A stretch of DNA of 64,000 bases, from contig NZ_CP039373.1 in assembly GCF_000179235.2 (NCBI RefSeq), positions 496,032 through 560,031 of the forward strand. Reading direction: 5' to 3'. Under the pieces are notes generated by a model that saw only the letters and a program-made list of their open reading frames with translations, was not told where the DNA came from and searched no databases. The DNA is from Synechococcus sp. CB0101 (GTDB lineage: Bacteria > Cyanobacteriota > Cyanobacteriia > PCC-6307 > Cyanobiaceae). The number at the start of each line of letters is the position of its first letter. The first letter of the stretch is position 1. A program made the position numbers and the translations under genes. Shown piece by piece: positions 9,701 through 18,981 of the stretch.

Positions 9701-10456
9701 ATCCACGCGCTCGCGGCCCAGAAGATCGGCCACCCCCTGCTGCACTGCCCCATCGCGAAGGCTGCTGAGCCACAGGGCCCGAGGAGCCAGCCCGGCCGTG
9801 CGCAGGGCTGAGAGCAGTGCATCGGCGAGGGCCAGGTCACCGGCCTGAAGCAGGGCCCGGTAGAGCACCACGCCAACCCGTGGGCCTGGGTCGTCGCGCC
9901 AGTCGTAGACCTCAGGATCTGCCAGTGCTTCGGGCACTGGTGGCGTGATCTGAGCCCCATCGAGCAGAGCCTTCCAGCTGGTGAGCACCGCCAGCCAGTT
10001 GGCTGGGCCGCCTTCCCGGAGGCAACGGCTGCAGGCCAGGGCCAACGGCGTGGAAACGCTGCTCAGCTCCACGAGGGTGGCCTCCTCCTCGGCCGTGCCC
10101 GAGAGCACCATCAATTGGCGAGCCGGTTGCTCCTCAGCCCATTGCCGCAATTGCTCAAGGCCGTAGCTCCAGTGCCCGCGGCCTCCCAGCAGGCGCACCA
10201 CCACCAAGTCGGTGCTCTGGAGGCTGGTGCGGATGTAGTGATCCAGCACGGCCGGATGTTGCAGGGCCGCCAGGTTCAGGGCGCGCAGGCTGCGGCCAGC
10301 TCCGATCACGTCAGGGCAGCGATCGAGTTGCGCTGCTAAGGCGGTGAGATCGGTGTCGGCGCTGGTGAGCAGCACCGCCGTTGCGGCTGGTTGTTCGATG
10401 AACAGCACCCCGTCGGAGGGGCTGCTGCTGCCCGGAACGGCGGCGAGGCGATGCAT
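6749..10456 (-). CDS. cobN: Cobaltochelatase subunit CobN (ChlH/CobN family)
   Basis: Large subunit of the ATP-dependent chelatase that inserts cobalt into hydrogenobyrinate a,c-diamide in cobalamin synthesis. In cyanobacteria the ATPase subunits are thought to be shared with magnesium chelatase. The length of 1235 residues is usual for CobN. Family blocks include VGVVLYRALLQAGDLALADA near residue 210, LVLANYPTRNSRLANGVGLD near 390, QLICHVGKHGNLEWLPGKG near 560 and FLKRDNPWALRDMAERLLEA near the C-terminus. ChlH is similar, but the N-terminal third and these blocks favour CobN. It is divergent from ilvE and metH; MetH uses the cobalamin product. CobU at 46893 belongs to the same pathway. Confidence 0.92.
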   Translation of the reverse strand: MHRLAAVPGSSSPSDGVLFIEQPAATAVLLTSADTDLTALAAQLDRCPDVIGAGRSLRALNLAALQHPAVLDHYIRTSLQSTDLVVVRLLGGRGHWSYGLEQLRQWAEEQPARQLMVLSGTAEEEATLVELSSVSTPLALACSRCLREGGPANWLAVLTSWKALLDGAQITPPVPEALADPEVYDWRDDPGPRVGVVLYRALLQAGDLALADALLSALRTAGLAPRALWLSSLRDGAVQQGVADLLGRERVDAVLCTTSFASVQMSEAGLGAPLWDQLAVPVLQLLCSTQNESSWRESSVGLAPLDLTLQIALPELDGRITTRVGAFKEVATADARLATALPRYQPQPERLAWVAELVGRWCQLRHTSAAERRLALVLANYPTRNSRLANGVGLDTPASTAAMLHWLAEAGYSLGDQPLPGDGDALIQLLLAGRSNDPESLHRPASAHLSLASYEAWYGQLPAEGRERLEQRWGPPADDPQLEPAGFPIQALRFGHVTLLIQPERGYDRDPSLSYHCPDLPPPHHYLAQYLWLRQEAGVQLICHVGKHGNLEWLPGKGLGLSSSCYPEWALGPMPHIYPFIVNDPGEGSQAKRRAQAVILDHLTPPLGRAGLHGDLRELEALIDEYWEAVQLGSARSDQLRATVLERLAELQLPDLLGAAANGDPLDAADGYLCELKEAQVRTGLHRFGSLPAEPALAELLACLARPPQQQGLGLTQALARDLQLELDPWSDPEEQALSAADQQRLVEFGLPQPRLVGDAVAWLEAIAADHCTALLSGGEGTPKSAQHTSAVLQRLASGLVPDLLQCGTAERQAFLTAIAGGRIAAGPSGAPTRGRPDLLPTGRNFYSVDLRALPTEAAWDLGRRSAELLLDQHLMQEGEPLLQLALSVWGTSTMRNGGEDIAQALALLGVRPVWDGPSRRLVDLELIPLRELGRPRVDVTLRISGLFRDAFPQLVAWVNRATALVAAAEEPEADNPLAAAARRDGHAWRVYGSAPGAYGAGLQGLIDSGEWEERSDLAAAYLNWSSWRYEGLGGSEGNGGRLAIQADRQGFEQRLKGVQVVLHNQDNREHDLFDSDDYYQFQGGLAAAVEAVSGRAPQLWFGDHSRQQRPRVHRLEREFDKVLRSRVLNPRWIEGMQQHGYKGGFEMAASLDYLFAYDASTDRVPDWSYGAISDQWLNDDGVLAFLKRDNPWALRDMAERLLEAHHRGLWEGAQKNQLERLRQLVLEAETLVEG

Positions 10457-10548
10457 GGACCCATCTTGTCGGGCGCGGGTCGTCCACAGTCAGGACCCTG
10501 CCGATGAGAAGATCACCGTCAGCAGTGGCCGCGCCGCCCCACCGACCC

Positions 10549-11466
10549 ATGCATCAGTTTTTGCCCTACGCCTGGTTCGGTGGCAAGTGCGTTCCCTTCG
10601 CTGAAGCAACGCTGTCGGTGGCTACCCACGCCCTGCATTACGGCACGGGTGCGTTTGGTGGAATGCGGGCCCTGCCCAACCCTTCCGATCCGAACGAGAT
10701 CCTGCTCTTTCGGGCTGATCGCCACGCGCGGAGGCTCAGCCAGAGCGCACGGTTGCTGCTCACCGAGCTGAGTGAAGACACGATTCACAGCGCGATCCAC
10801 CAATTCCTGCAGGCCAACAAACCCACCTGTCCGGTGTATCTGCGGCCGTTCGTGTACACGAGCGACCTGGGCATTGCGCCACGCCTGCACAACATCGAGA
10901 CCGACTTTCTGATCTATGGCCTCGAGCTCGGTGACTACCTCTCCCCGGAGGGCGTGAGCTGCCGCATCAGCTCCTGGACCCGCCAGGAAGATCGCTCCCT
11001 GCCCCTGCGCGGCAAGATCAGCGGCGCGTATATCACCAGCTCCCTGGCCAAGACGGAAGCGGTGAAGAGCGGCTTCGATGAAGCGTTGCTGCTCAACAGC
11101 CGCGGCAAGGTGAGTGAAGCCAGCGGCATGAACCTGTTCATCGTGCGCGATGGCGTGCTGATCACCCCCGGCGTCGATCAAGACATCCTCGAGGGCATCA
11201 CCCGCGCCAGTGTGCTCGAACTGGCTAAGACCATGGGCATTCCCACCCTGGAGCGCCCGGTGGACAAGAGCGAGCTGTTCATCGCCGATGAGGTGTTCCT
11301 CAGCGGCACCGCCGCCAAGGTCACCCCGGTGCGCCGGGTGGAAAACACCGACCTCAGCAGTGAGCGGCCCGTGATGAACGCCATCCGCGATCGCATCACC
11401 GCTATTACCGAAGGCCGCGATCCCGCCTTCGATCACTGGGTCACCCGCGTGCGTCTGAACGGTTGA
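10549..11466 (+). CDS. ilvE: Branched-chain amino acid aminotransferase
   Basis: PLP-dependent class IV aminotransferase that interconverts branched-chain 2-oxo acids and valine, leucine or isoleucine. The protein has 305 residues. Diagnostic points are [20 protein letters not shown] near the N-terminus, [12 protein letters not shown], the PLP lysine in [20 protein letters not shown] near residue 160, [16 protein letters not shown] and [15 protein letters not shown]. Start is the ATG at 10549; the open frame upstream has no family resemblance. The TGA stop overlaps the ATG of metH by one base, so both amino acid genes are likely translated together. Confidence 0.94.
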   Translation: MHQFLPYAWFGGKCVPFAEATLSVATHALHYGTGAFGGMRALPNPSDPNEILLFRADRHARRLSQSARLLLTELSEDTIHSAIHQFLQANKPTCPVYLRPFVYTSDLGIAPRLHNIETDFLIYGLELGDYLSPEGVSCRISSWTRQEDRSLPLRGKISGAYITSSLAKTEAVKSGFDEALLLNSRGKVSEASGMNLFIVRDGVLITPGVDQDILEGITRASVLELAKTMGIPTLERPVDKSELFIADEVFLSGTAAKVTPVRRVENTDLSSERPVMNAIRDRITAITEGRDPAFDHWVTRVRLNG

Positions 11467-14400
11467 TGCTGGCCACCCAACGGATCGGTTTCCTCGAACG
11501 CCTCCACAGCCCCGACCACCCGGTGCTTGTGTTCGACGGTGCCACGGGCACCTCGCTGCAACAGATGAATCTCACCGCCGAGGATTTCGGCGGCGCGGCC
11601 CTGGAGGGCTGCAACGAGAACCTGGTGTTTACCCGCCCGGATGCGGTGCAGGACGTGCACCGTCAGTTCCTCGAGGTGGGCTGCGATGTGATCGAAACCG
11701 ACACGTTTGGAGCCGCTTCAACGGTGTTGGCGGAATACGACCTGCAGGACCAGGCCTTCGCCATCAACAAGCGCGCCGCGGAACTGGCCCGGGAAATGGC
11801 CGACGCTTACAGCACCCCCGACAAACCCCGCTTTGTGGCCGGCTCGATGGGGCCCACCACCAAGCTGCCCACCTTGGGGCACATCGGCTTCGATGAGCTT
11901 CGCGATGCCTTCGCTGAGCAGGCCGAGGGCCTGATCGCCGGCGATGTGGATCTGTTTATCGTCGAAACCTGCCAAGACGTGCTGCAGATCAAGGCAGCCC
12001 TGCAGGGGATCGAGCAGGCCTTCAGCAAAACCGGCCAACGGCGGCCGCTGATGGTGAGCGTGACGATGGAAACCACCGGCACGATGCTGGTGGGCTCGGA
12101 TATTGCCGCTGTGGTGGCAATTCTCGAGCCGTTCCCGATTGACGTGCTTGGTCTGAACTGCGCCACGGGCCCGGAGCAGATGAAGGAGCACGTGCGCTAC
12201 CTCAGCGAACACAGCCCCTTCGTGGTCAGCTGCATCCCCAACGCAGGCCTACCGGAGAACATCGGCGGTGTGGCCCACTACCGGTTGACGCCGGTTGAGA
12301 TGAAGATGCAGCTGATGCACTTCGTCGAGGACCTCGGCGTGCAGGTGATCGGCGGCTGCTGCGGCACCACACCCGCCCACATCGGTGCGTTGGCGGAACT
12401 GGCGGCAGAACTCAAGCCCGCAGCGCGCCAGGTGCGCACACCTGAGCTGCGTGCGAGCAAGCAGGATCCCCGCCCGGCCCTGGCCTATGAGCCCAGCGCC
12501 AGCTCGATCTATGGCACCACGCCCTATCTGCAGGACAACTCGTTTCTGATCATTGGTGAGCGGCTGAATGCCAGCGGCTCCAAGAAGGTGCGCGAGCTGC
12601 TGGCCGAAGAAGACTGGGATGGCCTGGTAGCCGTGGCCCGGGGCCAGGTGAAGGAGAACGCCCACGTGCTCGATGTGAACGTCGACTATGTGGGTCGCGA
12701 TGGCGAGCGCGACATGCGCGAGTTGGTGAGTCGTTTGGTCACCAACGTGAACCTGCCGCTGATGCTCGATTCCACCGAGTGGCAAAAGATGGAATCCGGC
12801 CTGAAAGTGGCCGGCGGCAAGTGCATCCTCAACTCCACCAACTACGAAGACGGCGATGAGCGCTTCTTCAAGGTGCTGGAGCTGGCCCGTGATTACGGCG
12901 CCGCTGTGGTGGTGGGCACGATCGACGAAGAGGGCATGGCCCGCACGGCGGAGCGCAAATTCGCCATTGCCCAGCGCGCCTACCGCGATGCCCTGGAATT
13001 CGGCATCCCGGCCCATGAGATCTTCTACGACCCCCTAGCGCTGCCGATCTCAACCGGCATCGAGGAAGACCGGGAGAACGGCCTGGCCACGGTGGAGGCG
13101 ATCCGGATGATCCGCCAGAACCTGCCCGGCGTCCACGTGGTGCTTGGCGTGAGCAACGTGAGCTTCGGCCTGTCGCCGGCGGCACGGATCGTGCTCAATT
13201 CCGTGTTCCTGCACGACTGCTGCGAAGCCGGCATGGATGCGGCGATCGTGAGCCCGGCCAAGATCCTGCCGCTGGTGAAGATCAGCGAGGAACACCAGCA
13301 GGTGTGCCGTGACCTGATCAACGACAACCGCCGTTTCGATAACGGCGTGTGCATCTACGACCCGCTCACAGAGCTCACCAAGCTGTTTGAGGGGGTGAGT
13401 GCAAAGGAGGCCCGCGCCTCAGGGCCTCAGCTGAGCGATCTGCCGATCGAGGAGCGGCTCAAGCAGCACATCATTGATGGCGAGCGGATCGGCCTGGAAG
13501 ACGCCCTCAAGATCGCGCTCGACACCTACAAGCCACTGGAGATCATCAACACCTTCCTGCTGGATGGCATGAAGGTGGTGGGCGAGCTGTTTGGCTCCGG
13601 TCAGATGCAGCTGCCCTTCGTGCTCCAGAGCGCCGAAACGATGAAGTCGGCCGTGGCTTTCCTCGAGCCGTTGATGGACAAGGTGGAAGGCGAAAGCTCC
13701 GCCAAGGCCAAGTTCCTGATCGCCACGGTGAAGGGCGATGTGCACGACATCGGCAAAAACCTGGTCGACATCATCCTCACCAACAACGGCTACGAGGTGA
13801 TCAACCTCGGCATCAAGCAGCCGGTGGAGGCGATCATCGAGGCCCAGCGCACCCATCACGCCGACTGCATCGCCATGAGCGGGCTGCTGGTGAAGTCGAC
13901 CGCTTTCATGAAGGACAACCTTGCCGCCTTCAACGAGGCCGGGATCGATGTACCGGTGATCCTCGGCGGCGCCGCGCTCACCCCGCGCTTCGTGAACAAG
14001 GACTGCCGCGAGGTGTACCGCGGTCAGGTGATCTACGGCCGCGATGCCTTTGCCGACCTGCGCTTCATGGATGCCTACGTGGCCGCGAAGCAGGCGGATC
14101 AGTGGGAAAACCAGCAGGGCTTCCTCGCCGGTGCTCCCGAGGGCCTCGGACTCGAGGCCGCTTCGGACGCCAAGGCTGGTGATAAACCGGCCGGAACGGG
14201 AGCCGAAGCGGCTCCCGACAGCGAAGCGAGCTCCGCAACAGCCAGCGCTCCGGCCACACCCAACGATCACCGCTCGGATGCGGTGCCGGAAGAACCGGCG
14301 CTCACCCCACCCTTCTGGGGCAGCCGAGTGCTCACGGAGGCCGACATCCCCTTGGAGGCGGTGTTCGCCTATCTCGATCGCAATGCCCTCTTTGCCGGCC

Positions 14401-15104
14401 AATGGCAATTGCGCAAGGCGCAGGGGCAATCCCGCGACGACTACGAAGCGATGCTGGCCGAGAAGGCCGAGCCGGTGCTGCAGCAGTGGATGGCGCGCTG
14501 CCTTGAGGACCAGCTACTCACCCCGCGCGTGGCCTATGGCTACTTCCCCTGTGGCCGCGAGGGCAACAGCGTGGTGGTGTTTGATCCCGAGCAGCGCTCG
14601 CGGGAGCTTGGCCGCTTCGCCCTGCCCCGCCAACGCGCTGGCAACCGCTACTGCATCGCTGACTTCTACACCGATCTCGCTGGCGGTGAACCCACTGACG
14701 TGCTGCCGATGCAGGCCGTCACCATGGGTGAGAAGGCCACGGCCTTTGCCCAGGAGCTGTTCAAGGGCGATCAGTACAGCGATTACCTCTACTTCCATGG
14801 CCTGGGTGTGCAGATGGCCGAGGCCCTTGCGGAATGGACCCACGCACGCATTCGCTCCGAACTCGGCTTCACCGACCCCGAAGGCATGCCCCTGCGCGAC
14901 GTGTTGGCGCAGCGTTACCGCGGCAGCCGTTATTCCTTCGGCTACCCGGCCTGCCCCAACGTGGCTGATTCACGCCAGCAGCTCGCCTGGCTGGGGAGTG
15001 AGCGCATCGGCTTGTCGATGGATGAAAGCGATCAGCTGGAGCCGGAACAGAGCACCACGGCCCTGGTGGCCCTGCACAGCCAGGCCCGCTACTTCTCGGC
15101 CTGA
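11466..15104 (+). CDS. metH: Cobalamin-dependent methionine synthase
   Basis: Transfers a methyl group from 5-methyltetrahydrofolate to homocysteine through methylcobalamin. The 1212 residues hold all four modules: homocysteine/zinc domain (residues 1-325, [35 protein letters not shown]), pterin-binding domain (about 355-640, [18 protein letters not shown]), cap and cobalamin domain with the axial-histidine motif DVHDIGKN near residue 757, and the C-terminal SAM reactivation domain ([15 protein letters not shown]). A linker rich in Ala, Pro, Gly and Ser lies at about residues 895-945. The start is the ATG at 11466 overlapping the ilvE stop; a TTG three bases earlier is possible. Cobalamin for it would come from the CobN/CobU pathway. 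Confidence 0.97.
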   Translation: MLATQRIGFLERLHSPDHPVLVFDGATGTSLQQMNLTAEDFGGAALEGCNENLVFTRPDAVQDVHRQFLEVGCDVIETDTFGAASTVLAEYDLQDQAFAINKRAAELAREMADAYSTPDKPRFVAGSMGPTTKLPTLGHIGFDELRDAFAEQAEGLIAGDVDLFIVETCQDVLQIKAALQGIEQAFSKTGQRRPLMVSVTMETTGTMLVGSDIAAVVAILEPFPIDVLGLNCATGPEQMKEHVRYLSEHSPFVVSCIPNAGLPENIGGVAHYRLTPVEMKMQLMHFVEDLGVQVIGGCCGTTPAHIGALAELAAELKPAARQVRTPELRASKQDPRPALAYEPSASSIYGTTPYLQDNSFLIIGERLNASGSKKVRELLAEEDWDGLVAVARGQVKENAHVLDVNVDYVGRDGERDMRELVSRLVTNVNLPLMLDSTEWQKMESGLKVAGGKCILNSTNYEDGDERFFKVLELARDYGAAVVVGTIDEEGMARTAERKFAIAQRAYRDALEFGIPAHEIFYDPLALPISTGIEEDRENGLATVEAIRMIRQNLPGVHVVLGVSNVSFGLSPAARIVLNSVFLHDCCEAGMDAAIVSPAKILPLVKISEEHQQVCRDLINDNRRFDNGVCIYDPLTELTKLFEGVSAKEARASGPQLSDLPIEERLKQHIIDGERIGLEDALKIALDTYKPLEIINTFLLDGMKVVGELFGSGQMQLPFVLQSAETMKSAVAFLEPLMDKVEGESSAKAKFLIATVKGDVHDIGKNLVDIILTNNGYEVINLGIKQPVEAIIEAQRTHHADCIAMSGLLVKSTAFMKDNLAAFNEAGIDVPVILGGAALTPRFVNKDCREVYRGQVIYGRDAFADLRFMDAYVAAKQADQWENQQGFLAGAPEGLGLEAASDAKAGDKPAGTGAEAAPDSEASSATASAPATPNDHRSDAVPEEPALTPPFWGSRVLTEADIPLEAVFAYLDRNALFAGQWQLRKAQGQSRDDYEAMLAEKAEPVLQQWMARCLEDQLLTPRVAYGYFPCGREGNSVVVFDPEQRSRELGRFALPRQRAGNRYCIADFYTDLAGGEPTDVLPMQAVTMGEKATAFAQELFKGDQYSDYLYFHGLGVQMAEALAEWTHARIRSELGFTDPEGMPLRDVLAQRYRGSRYSFGYPACPNVADSRQQLAWLGSERIGLSMDESDQLEPEQSTTALVALHSQARYFSA

Positions 15105-15149
15105 ATCAGGGTCCGCCTAGCCTCGGCGGGCCTAGACCTTTCTCTCTGC

Positions 15150-15425
15150 ATGGCCATTGCCGGACCCGGCGGCGTTGATGACGCGATCGCTGCAGGCCTC
15201 GATCTCGATGGCACCCCCATCCCCACCGAGATGCTCAGCCTCTACAACGAGGTGATGGACCTGGAAAGCCAGCGCGCCCGCAGCGGCGTGAAGAAGTCGA
15301 TGCGCAATCGCATCGTGAAGACCGGCTCCAAGCATTTCGACCAGCAAACCCTCGATGCGCGCCTCAAGGCCGCCGGCTGGGAAGGTTTGAAGGACAAGGA
15401 AATCGCCTTTTTCTACGGCGCCTGA
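15150..15425 (+). CDS. Conserved small cyanobacterial protein (DUF4090-like)
   Basis: A 91-residue soluble protein starting MAIAGPGGVDDAIAAGLDLD, with a basic middle (RARSGVKKSMRNRIVKTGSK) and the C-terminal AAGWEGLKDKEIAFFYGA. I associate it with DUF4090 from memory of cyanobacterial proteins; no function is known. It lies 45 bp after metH in the same direction. No rho-independent terminator is evident between them, so co-transcription is possible. Confidence 0.7.
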   Translation: MAIAGPGGVDDAIAAGLDLDGTPIPTEMLSLYNEVMDLESQRARSGVKKSMRNRIVKTGSKHFDQQTLDARLKAAGWEGLKDKEIAFFYGA

Positions 15426-15480
15426 TCCGGCGTAGCGCTGCGGCGGCTGGGGATCAGACCAGTCCCCGCGCCGCAGGCGC

Positions 15481-15708
15481 TCAGCTGCAGAGATCTTCCA
15501 TGGTTTCGATCACTTCCTGCTGGAACTCCTCCAGATCAGTGGAGTCGGAGAGATCGATGCCTTCTCCGGCGGCATTCTGAGCCAGCTCCTGGAAGTGGAA
15601 CGCACCTTCCCCATTGGCCAGGAACTCGATCGCCGAGCTCTCGCCGCTTTCCTTGAAGGCATCGCACAGGGCCAGGAAGGCGCCGTCTTCGGTGAAGTCC
15701 CAGCTCAT
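15481..15708 (-). CDS. Small acidic conserved hypothetical protein
   Basis: A 75-residue acidic protein, MSWDFTEDGAFLALCDAFKE at the N-terminus and EFQQEVIETMEDLCS at the end. It has no membrane segment or signal peptide. It reads as a real gene because the other frames are poor, the composition is protein-like, and it ends convergently 55 bp from the preceding gene. I do not recognise a characterised family; similar short acidic proteins occur in marine Synechococcus. Confidence 0.65.
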   Translation of the reverse strand: MSWDFTEDGAFLALCDAFKESGESSAIEFLANGEGAFHFQELAQNAAGEGIDLSDSTDLEEFQQEVIETMEDLCS

Positions 15709-15826
15709 ATAGGGGGGTCTGCTGAATGACCTTTAACGCCTGCCCCCCAGGGTCCGTCAACTGTCTGATCGCGATTTGTGCCACTCCGTCGTCAGACTGC
15801 GGCTCCCCAGAGTGTTGTTCACCCCT

Positions 15827-16210
15827 GTGACCACCGCCGATTCAGTGGCCTTGAACGTGTTGGGGCAACCGTTGGAGGTTTGCGGTTGCCAGCCCATGAC
15901 CGGTTGGTATCGCGATGGCTTCTGCCGCACCGATGGCGCCGATCTGGGCCGCCACACGGTGTGTTGCGTGGTGGATGAACGCTTCCTCTCCTACACACGA
16001 GCTCAGGGCAACGACCTCAGCACCCCGATGCCCCAGTACGGCTTCCCCGGGCTCAAGCCGGGAGATCACTGGTGCGTTTGCGCCGGCCGTTGGTTGGAGG
16101 CCTATGAAGACGGCATGGCCCCTCCGGTGCGGCTGGAAGCCTGTGAGCAGAGCGCTCTCGAGGTGATCCCCCTGGAGGTCTTGCAACAGCACGCCAGCCC
16201 TGCCGCATGA
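15827..16210 (+). CDS. DUF2237 family protein
   Basis: A 127-residue protein that matches the DUF2237 family closely: NVLGQPLEVCGCQPMTGWYR, GFCRTDGADLGRHTVCCVVD, GNDLSTPMPQYGFPGLKPGD, WCVCAGRWLEAY and a closing ALEVIPLEVL. The family has many conserved cysteines and no experimentally assigned role that I can state. The GTG at 15827 fits the usual N-terminus; a GTG at 15776 would add 17 residues of less typical sequence. gpsA begins 7 bp downstream. Confidence 0.85.
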   Translation: MTTADSVALNVLGQPLEVCGCQPMTGWYRDGFCRTDGADLGRHTVCCVVDERFLSYTRAQGNDLSTPMPQYGFPGLKPGDHWCVCAGRWLEAYEDGMAPPVRLEACEQSALEVIPLEVLQQHASPAA

Positions 16211-16217
16211 TGGCGCG

Positions 16218-17144
16218 ATGAGCCTGCGCATCGCGGTGATCGGTCTGGGGGCCTGGGGCTCCACCCTGGCTGGCCTGTTCGAGGAGCAGGGCCATCGGGT
16301 GAAGGGCTGGAGCCGGCGTGAGGGTGGTGATCCTCGCGGCCTCCTGGACGATGCCGAGTTGGTGGTGATGGCCACCGCCCTCCAGGGTGTGCGGCAGCTG
16401 GCGGCTCAACTGGCCCCCGATTGGCCCGCTGGTGTCCCCCTGCTCAGCTGCAGCAAAGGAATCGATCTCGATCAGCAATGCACCCCCAGCCAGCTGTGGC
16501 AGCAGCAGATCCCTGATGTGCCTCTGGTGGTGCTCAGCGGCCCCAACCTGGCCACGGAGCTGGCCGCTGGCCTGCCTGCCGCCAGCGTGCTCGCCAGCCG
16601 TGACCAGGCCTTGGTGGCGCAATTGCAGCAATCCCTCAGCTCGGATCGGCTCCGGCTCTATACCAATGGCGATCCGGTGGGAACCGAGGTGGCCGGCGCC
16701 CTTAAGAACGTGATGGCGATCGCGGCAGGCATTTGTGATGGCCTGGCTCTGGGTGCCAATGCCAAGGCCTCCCTGCTGTGCCGCGGTCTGGTGGAGATGG
16801 GCGTCGTGATTCAGGGGTTGGGCGGCGAGGCCCCCAGCCTCTACGGCCTAGCGGGCTTGGGGGATCTGCTGGCCACTGCCAACAGTGCGCTGAGCCGCAA
16901 CTACCGCTTTGGCCTGGCCCTGGCGGAGGGGCTCGATCGCGATGCGGCCCTGGCCCGCGTCGGCGCCACGGTGGAGGGGGCGCAAACCACCCGCGCAGTG
17001 CTGGCCCTGGCGGAGCGCCATGGCTGGCATTTGCCGATCTGTGAGCAGGTGGGTGCCTTGATGGCGGGTGCACTTCCGCCTGAGGCGGCCGTGCGACAAC
17101 TGATGGGGCGTGGTCTTCGCCAAGAACACTTGGCCTTCTCCTGA
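16218..17144 (+). CDS. gpsA: Glycerol-3-phosphate dehydrogenase [NAD(P)+]
   Basis: Reduces dihydroxyacetone phosphate to sn-glycerol 3-phosphate, the backbone for membrane lipids. The 308-residue protein starts with a Rossmann nucleotide site, IAVIGLGAWGSTLAGLFEEQ, followed by LLSCSKGIDLD, VLSGPNLATELAAGLP, the catalytic-lysine region VAGALKNVMAIAAGICDGL, and GLAGLGDLLATANSALSRNY. All these are standard GpsA motifs. Its TGA shares one base with the ATG of the next gene (ATGA overlap), so the two are likely co-translated. Confidence 0.95.
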   Translation: MSLRIAVIGLGAWGSTLAGLFEEQGHRVKGWSRREGGDPRGLLDDAELVVMATALQGVRQLAAQLAPDWPAGVPLLSCSKGIDLDQQCTPSQLWQQQIPDVPLVVLSGPNLATELAAGLPAASVLASRDQALVAQLQQSLSSDRLRLYTNGDPVGTEVAGALKNVMAIAAGICDGLALGANAKASLLCRGLVEMGVVIQGLGGEAPSLYGLAGLGDLLATANSALSRNYRFGLALAEGLDRDAALARVGATVEGAQTTRAVLALAERHGWHLPICEQVGALMAGALPPEAAVRQLMGRGLRQEHLAFS

Positions 17145-18025
17145 TGAGCACCCGCCCCGCACTCCTTGTTGAGGCGTTCACCGATGAGCCGCTGCAGGGC
17201 AATGGCGCTGCAGTGGTCTGGCTGGATCAACCGGCCACGGCGACGTGGATGCAACGGCTTGCGGGCAGCTTCAAACAATCGGAAACGGCGTTTCTGCACC
17301 GCGAGGCAACCGGCGGCTGGCAGTTGCGCTGGTTCACTCCCAGCTGTGAAGTGCCCCTCTGCGGCCACGCCACCTTGGCCGCCACCCTGGCGTTGGCCCA
17401 CTGGGGCTGCCTCCAACCTGGTGACACCATCCCCCTGGCCAGCCGCAGTGGAGCGCTGCAGGTTGGCTTGGATGGCCAACGGCCTGGTGCCGCCCACCTG
17501 ACATTGCCCAGTGCTGGGCTCGAGCCCTTGCCGGTACCCCAGGCGCTGGAGACGCTGCTCGGGCAACGCATCGAGCACTACTGGGGCTCATCGCTCGGCT
17601 ATCGCGTGGCGTTGCTGCAACCCACGGCTCCCTTGGCGACGCTGGCTTGCCCTTCAGCGGGGCTGGAGGGTCAGGATCGAATGGGGCTGGTGCTGATGCA
17701 GCCGCTCCCCAACGAAGGGCCTGCGCTGATGGGTGCCCCATGCGACTACCAGTTGCGGTTTTTTGCTCCAGGGCTGGGGATTGAGGAAGACTCGGTCACG
17801 GGTTCAGCCCATGCCCTGGTGGCGCCTTGGTGGATGGAGCAGCTGCAACGAAACCAGGTGCGCGGCTGGCAACCCTCTGAGCGCCATGGTGGAATGCTCT
17901 GCGAGGCCGCCGGCCCCGGTTGGGTTCGGTTGACAGGCGCCGCTCAGCTTCTATGGGACGGACAGATCAACAGCTCCGGTGCTGGCTGCGATCCGGACGA
18001 CTGGCAGCGGGCCGTGCGGCTGTGA
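17144..18025 (+). CDS. PhzF family isomerase/epimerase-like protein
   Basis: A 293-residue member of the PhzF superfamily, which share the diaminopimelate epimerase fold. Key segments are FTDEPLQGNGAAVVWL, QSETAFLHRE with the conserved catalytic Glu, WFTPSCEVPLCGHATLAATL and RFFAPGLGIEEDSVTGSAHA. Those motifs are hallmarks of PhzF proteins; most bacterial homologues have no known substrate, and phenazine synthesis is not implied. It overlaps gpsA by one base at its start and the SpoIID-like gene by four bases at its end. Confidence 0.88.
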   Translation: MSTRPALLVEAFTDEPLQGNGAAVVWLDQPATATWMQRLAGSFKQSETAFLHREATGGWQLRWFTPSCEVPLCGHATLAATLALAHWGCLQPGDTIPLASRSGALQVGLDGQRPGAAHLTLPSAGLEPLPVPQALETLLGQRIEHYWGSSLGYRVALLQPTAPLATLACPSAGLEGQDRMGLVLMQPLPNEGPALMGAPCDYQLRFFAPGLGIEEDSVTGSAHALVAPWWMEQLQRNQVRGWQPSERHGGMLCEAAGPGWVRLTGAAQLLWDGQINSSGAGCDPDDWQRAVRL

Positions 18026-18981
18026 ATTGGCGCCGCTGGATCGTGGGAGCCCCCGTGGGTCTCGGGGCGATGGGCCTGGGGTTTTGGGCCCAGGCGGTGC
18101 TGCCAGGCAGTTCAGGGGTGAATGGGCCCTTGCTGGAGGCGATGTTGGCCAGCCCTCCGCCGCACGCTGTACCGAAGGCCTCCGCCGGAGAAGACCTGCA
18201 AGGCGTGGCGGCTGAGCGGATGGGGGCAGCACAGGGGAGCTTGGCCTTGGCAGAACCCGCCCAGGGCACACCCCTCGAACTCGAGATCCGCGTGGCCGTT
18301 GTGCGTGAGGCCGATCAGCTGCAGCTATCGGCCACAGGCCCCTGGTGGTTGAGACGTGCCGACGGCAGTGTGCTGCGACAGGGCACTGCAGGCGAGAGCA
18401 CAGGCCTGCGTTCCGGTGATCTCCTGCCAGCCGAGCTTTGGCTCGAAACCAGTGCCGGCCATGCCGTTCAGGTGAACGGGCAGGCCTACGACGGGCGCTT
18501 ACGGCTGTTGCGAGACACCGGAGGCTTGCTAGCGGTGAACCACCTGCCTCTGGAGGCCTATGTGGCTTCAGTGGTGGGGGGGGAGATGCCAAGTTCCTGG
18601 AATCTGGAAGCGCTCAAGGCCCAGGCCGTGGCGGCTCGCTCTTATGCCTTGGCCCACATGGCCCGTCCGGCGAGCCGCCATTGGCATCTGGGCAACACCA
18701 CCCGCTGGCAGGCCTATCGCGGCCTCGCCAGCAGCCATGCACGCACGCGTCAGGCAGCGGCGGACACGCGCGGCTTGATCCTCAGTTATCAAGGCGGGAT
18801 TGTGGAAAGCCTGTACGCCGCCACCAGCGCCATCAGCCTCGAGGCCCATGGCCACCTGGGAGCTTCGATGAGCCAGCACGGTGCCCAGGAGCTGGCGAGC
18901 AGCGGCCAGCGCTACAACCAAATCCTTGGCCACTACTACCGAGGGGCTTCCCTGGCCCGCTTGCGTCAGGGCACGGGCTGA
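18022..18981 (+). CDS. SpoIID/LytB domain protein
   Basis: A 319-residue protein with an N-terminal membrane or signal segment (VGAPVGLGAMGLGFWAQAVL) and a SpoIID/LytB domain in the second half: LLAVNHLPLEAYVASVVGGE near residue 175, ALKAQAVAARSYALAHM and the closing GASMSQHGAQELASSGQRYN. In sporulating bacteria SpoIID trims glycans; in cyanobacteria this domain is commonly seen in envelope proteins of unclear role. I placed the start at the GTG 18022 overlapping the phzF stop, giving a hydrophobic N-terminus; a longer reading inside phzF is unlikely. The next gene's ATG directly abuts, sharing the last base. Confidence 0.82.
   Translation: MNWRRWIVGAPVGLGAMGLGFWAQAVLPGSSGVNGPLLEAMLASPPPHAVPKASAGEDLQGVAAERMGAAQGSLALAEPAQGTPLELEIRVAVVREADQLQLSATGPWWLRRADGSVLRQGTAGESTGLRSGDLLPAELWLETSAGHAVQVNGQAYDGRLRLLRDTGGLLAVNHLPLEAYVASVVGGEMPSSWNLEALKAQAVAARSYALAHMARPASRHWHLGNTTRWQAYRGLASSHARTRQAAADTRGLILSYQGGIVESLYAATSAISLEAHGHLGASMSQHGAQELASSGQRYNQILGHYYRGASLARLRQGTG

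Noticed and set aside
11300-11470. Cobalamin riboswitch upstream of metH
   Set aside because: metH directly overlaps ilvE and leaves no room; no B12-box-like sequence was noticed upstream of ilvE or cobN.
13419-14429. 336-codon minus-strand frame inside metH
   Set aside because: Shadow of the metH cobalamin region; composition is His/Val/Leu-biased as expected from high-G+C antisense.
14044-15120. 358-codon plus-strand frame over the end of metH
   Set aside because: Out-of-frame Pro/Arg/Ser-rich reading of the metH activation domain.
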